DNA from: Artocarpus heterophyllus
Taxonomy: Eukaryota; Streptophyta; Magnoliopsida; Rosales; Moraceae
Assembly: GCA_025403435.1 (NCBI GenBank)
Contig: CM046341.1
Location: 8,641,219 to 8,705,218, forward strand
Direction: 5' to 3'
Length of the DNA: 64,000 bases
This document shows, in pieces, positions 60,655 to 64,000 of the stretch (positions within the stretch are counted from its first letter, which is position 1; the number at the start of each line of letters is the position of its first letter). A program made the position numbers and the translations under genes. The notes under the pieces are model-generated. The model made no database searches. It worked only from the letters and a program-made list of their open reading frames with translations, and was not told where the DNA came from.

Positions 60655-61557
60655 CAAAGCTACATACCCCTGCTAGCCACCATTGATGAGGTGCTAAACT
60701 AGGTAAGCAACCGAAATCTATTAGTGTACCTACCTCTGTTGAAGGGGAGCAGACCTAAGAAAGACCAAAATAGGTACTGTAATTTTTACAACAACATCAA
60801 CCACAACACCTGCTACTGCACCCAGTCGAAGGACCAAATTGAGAAGCTCATCCGAGATGGTCACCTCAAGGAGTTTGTCAAGCAAGTTTTGACCCCTCGC
60901 ACTATCGCTAGGGGGAACGATCAACCAGCCCAAGAAGGACAACCTAGGGCTCACAACGACGGTGAGAATGCCTCGGACCCACCTAACATCGTACACACGA
61001 TCTTTGGAGGGCCTGTCACCGGGGACACCTCGAGTGGTCAACAAGCATATGCTAGAGAGGCTTGGCTGATTGAGAGAGGTGACTTCATGAACATATCCAA
61101 GTATATAAACAAGATCTGTAGACAAGATGTTTCCATCACCTTCACAGAGGAGGAAGTAGACAGACTTATTCATATGCACAACGATGCGTTGGTATGCGAG
61201 CTCCAAATAGCCAATAACATAGTTTGGCATATGCTAATAGATAACAGTAGCTTGGCGAATATCTTGCTTAAGCCAGCTTTTGACAAATTAAAGATCAACA
61301 ACACCATGTTGACCCTGGTCCAGACTCCCCTATACGGTTTTGGAGAGGAATGTGTCCAAGCAGTAGGTAAGATATGCTTGCTGGTCATATTTGACGAAGG
61401 CACGGCTCAGGTAATGCATCTTATAGAGTTCCTCATCATTGACAAACCCTCCCAGCATAACGTCATCCTTGGGCGATCGACATTCAATGCTCTTAAAGAA
61501 ATGGTCTCCACCTACCACCCAATAATAAAGTTCCCACTAAGAAAGGGGTCGGAGTGA
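60655..61557 (+). pseudogene. gag C-terminus and protease-like region of the Tat-like remnant
   Basis: The long open frame 60724-61557 contains KKDQNRYCNFYNNINHNTCY and IEKLIRDGHLKEFVKQV, the usual end of Tat-lineage gag (normally YC.FH.DHGHTT..C). HTIFGGPVTGDTSSGQQAYA follows, then the protease-like HNDALVCELQIANNIVWHML and LIDNSSLANILLKPAF, in which the active-site Gly (DNGSS) is Ser. Upstream, SYIPLLATIDEVLN and a stop at about 60700 show the frame is truncated. The 834-base open run is longest-lived of the remnant but is not an independent gene. Confidence 0.8.
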
Positions 61558-61850
61558 TCAGGTCAAGGTAGAAAGGCTCCCGCGAGTGCTATGTCAAGTA
61601 CAGGATACAGCTCAACAATTAACCAACTCTACCATCTTCAAAGTGGATGAGATTGTTTTCCTTGCCGAGCAAGAGCTAGAGATGTTATCCGACCTCGATA
61701 CATGAATGCTAGAGTGGAGGTGCGAGCCACACTTGTAGAAGACTTAGTGCCATATGACTTGGACCTCGAGCATCCTAACCGAGTAGTCCAACTCATATCT
61801 CAGCTAAAGCTTGAGGTTCAGGCCGACCTGAAGAAATTTCTAACGGAATA

Positions 61851-63230
61851 TTGAGATGTGTTTGCCTCATCCCACGAGGACATGCCCGAGATCGACCCAA
61901 GCATCATAGCCATCATCTCATCGTCTGCCCCAGGCATAAACTGGTTATCCAAAAGATGAGAGTATTCAACATAAAGAGGTATACTGCTATCAATGAAGAG
62001 ATCCAAAAGCTCCTAAAGGCTGGATTTATTCGCGAGGTTACGTATCTGGAGTGGCTAGTGAATGTGGTCCTAGTAAAAAAAGCCAATGGGAACTGGAGGG
62101 TCTATATTGATTTTACCAACCTAAACAAAGCTTACCTAAAGAACTATTTTCCTTTGCCCCGGATTAACCAATTGGCAGATGCGACTGCCAGGCACAAGCT
62201 GCTGAGCTTCATGGACGCCTACTCCTGCTATAACCAGATTAGGATGACCAAAGACGACCAAGCGAAGACTGCATTCACCACTTACCAAGGCCTATTCTAC
62301 TACATGGTCATCCCATTTGAATTAAAGAATATCAGGGTCACCTACCAGCACCTTGTAAACAAGATGTTTGCTTAGATGATCAAGAAAACAATGGAAGTGT
62401 ATGTCGACTGACATGCTCATCAAATCTACCCAGGCTATAGGCCACATCGCCGATCTCCAAGAGTACCAGATGAAACTCAACTCGGCCAAGTACACATTTG
62501 GGGTGGAATCCAACAAGTTCCTTAGATTTATGGTGAATCAGCATGGCATCAAAGTTAATCTTGCTAAAGCCCAAGCCGTGGTGGATATACACTCTCCAAG
62601 GACAGTTAACGAGGTCTAGAAGCTGACTGGCAAGATAGCTACCTTGTCCAACTTCGTCTCCCGGTCTACCAACAAGTGCTAACCTTTTTTTCAGGCACTC
62701 AAGGGGAGATTTGAATGGAGTAGAGAATGTGAGGAAGCGCTCTAGAATCTCAAGAAACATTTGGCCACACCCTCACTCATATCCAAACCTCTATTGGGAG
62801 AAATGCTTTATGCCTACCTCCTTGTATTGGAGAAAGCAGTCAGTTCGGTCCACATTTGAGAAGAAAAGAAAGCTCAAAAGCCAGTCTACTACACCATCAA
62901 AGCCTTTCAAGGAGCTAAGAAGAGGTACCCTCCAATGGAAAAATTTGTACTTGCCCTTTGTGACCTCTACCTGAAAACTCCAACCCTATGTCCAAGTGCA
63001 CACAATTTGAGTCCTGATTAGGAATCACTTGCCTCCAAATCCTACAAAATCCAGAAATCTCTGGATGGATGGCCAAATGGTCGGTAGAGCTCAGGTAATA
63101 TGACATACATTAGATGCTCAGGATGGCCATAAAAGTGCAAGCTTCCGCCAACTTTATAGCAGAGTTCATGAATATCGGGCAAGTCACCCCTTCAGCCGAG
63201 AAGGCACCCGTTGAGAATACTTAGTGGGAG
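61851..63230 (+). pseudogene. Reverse transcriptase and start of RNase H of the Tat-like remnant
   Basis: RT landmarks are KKANGNWRVYIDFTNLNKAY, LLSFMDAYSCYNQIRMTKDD and FELKNIRVTYQHLVNKMFA. They are followed by a TAG at 62373 (Gln expected) and a 1-base insertion exactly inside the YVDD active-site box (about 62400-62412). The frame then resumes as MKLNSAKYTFGVESNKFL and GIKVNLAKAQAVVDI. RNase H pieces continue to about 63170. It cannot be active. Confidence 0.85.
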
Positions 63231-63240
63231 TTAGTGACAA

Positions 63241-63818
63241 TGTCATGGGACTGAGAATTTAAATTTTACTGAATAGAAGTTCACTGTAGAGAATACTTAA
63301 GTCATGCATCTAGATATATAATCTCATTATTTTCAGCTTAAATCTATATATATTTTTTAAACTAATAAGTGACTAGATAAGATATATAAGTAAAGTCAGA
63401 GGGGGGCTGGAACGTTATCATACAATTTTTGCCTCATCTGGCACTAAATCCTCCACTAAAAAAGTATTATTAAATAAGAGAAGAAATAACGAAATTGTCG
63501 GATTATTAAAATGTAAAAACATCTAGAGTACTCTATGTCCGCAATCAAAGATTAAAAATTTATCATTAAAACCTTCTAGTAAAATTTGTTAAAAAAACTG
63601 AAAAAGGAAAAAAGAGTGCATGAACAATTATCAGAAAGCTGACGTCATATATCATTTACAATACAAATATAAAATTTGGAAGCCTGCAATATGTTGACCA
63701 AGAGCAAAACCCTGGAGGACTCACTCAATTATTATTGTTCAGAATTTGGATAAACATATAAAATTGACAATTTATGCGTAATAAAATTTCCTTTGCGATA
63801 AACGCGATAAACATGAGA
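63241..63818. other. AT-rich spacer, no gene seen
   Basis: No open frame of note on either strand after the end of the retrotransposon remnant. Confidence 0.55.
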
Positions 63819-63918
63819 GACAAAAAAAGTAAAGTCATATACTTTAGTTGTTTACTTGAACAGGACAAGACAAAAAAAGTAAAGTCATATTCTTTAGTTG
63901 TTTACTTGAACAGGAAAA
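63819..63918. repeat. 50-bp tandem duplication, two copies
   Basis: The unit GACAAAAAAAGTAAAGTCAT...TTGTTTACTTGAACAG occurs twice with a period of 50 bases (63821 and 63871) and only about two differences. This indicates a recent local duplication. Confidence 0.93.
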
Positions 63919-64000
63919 GTGTAATTCCTTTATCTGGAGATATATCATTGTATTTTGTATTCCTTCAAGAGGTTCGTTTTACTAAAAATCTAATGTCACT

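Larger units (their letters stand above)
59925..63240 (+). mobile_element. Tat-like Ty3/gypsy retrotransposon remnant
   Basis: GC content rises sharply here. Recognisable parts are the end of gag, a protease-like segment, RT and the start of RNase H, all on the plus strand and all broken. No LTRs, primer-binding site or target-site duplication were seen. The right edge falls in RNase H (ANFIAEFMNIGQ near 63150), after which the sequence becomes AT-rich. The part before about 60650 has similar composition but no domain I recognise, so the left border is tentative. Confidence 0.78.

Noticed and set aside
60730..61230. 166-residue minus-strand frame
   Set aside because: It is opposite the open gag/protease frame of the Tat-like remnant and has no independent domain.
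1..64000. tRNA, rRNA or microRNA genes
   Set aside because: I saw no convincing tRNA cloverleaf or rRNA sequence. The only tRNA-related motif is the retrotransposon primer-binding site; hairpin-forming MITEs are not called as microRNA genes without expression evidence.

Overview
This window is nuclear DNA of a dicotyledonous plant. It is AT-rich, full of long homopolymers and microsatellites, and has GT-AG introns and plant-type transposons. The only host gene family I can identify is SEO (sieve element occlusion, phloem P-protein): four copies in tandem, all on the minus strand. Species cannot be fixed from this sequence.

SEO layout, from high to low coordinate, which is 5' to 3' for these genes. 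SEO-4 (55925 down to 36912) has exons 1-7, but it lacks a start codon, has stops in exons 2 and 4, and is split in exon 3 by about 14 kb of nested retrotransposon. SEO-3 (34678 to 30189) keeps only exons 1-4, with a frameshifting deletion, a broken splice donor and a 1-base insertion. SEO-2 (29977 to 25484, with an exon-7 scrap at 22648-22857) has a stop in exon 3 and a frameshift in exon 4, lacks exon 6, and has lost its TATA region where SEO-3's tail is joined to it. SEO-1 (3062 to beyond base 1) is the only intact copy: six exons in one open frame, about 474 residues, running off the left edge before the last exon. All copies share intron positions and phases (0,0,2,1,0,0 where visible), a TATA box (except SEO-2) and a CACAACACA-like leader.

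Transposons. A Ty3/gypsy chromovirus-type element (41020-55129, 3.2-kb LTRs) sits in SEO-4 exon 3. A related solo LTR lies inverted inside its 3' LTR (49323-52182, perfect CAGTA duplication). A second solo LTR (9763-13049, perfect GACAC duplication) lies inside a hAT-type element (9615-13708, 8-bp duplication). A Tat-like gypsy remnant fills about 59925-63240. Small inverted-repeat elements include two Mutator-type MITEs with long terminal repeats (27327-27788 and 58566-59050), a CACTA-type MITE (14910-15195), and a dispersed AT-rich family near and inside the SEO genes.

The rest (about 3.2-9.6 kb, 13.7-22.6 kb, 56-58.5 kb) is intergenic. It holds a 550-bp direct duplication, a 60-bp minisatellite and GC-rich patches of unknown origin. 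The picture is a birth-and-death tandem array with one likely working phloem-protein gene and three copies at different stages of decay. I saw no undescribed coding system. The most unusual structure is the multiply nested insertion in SEO-4 and the SEO-3/SEO-2 fusion junction.
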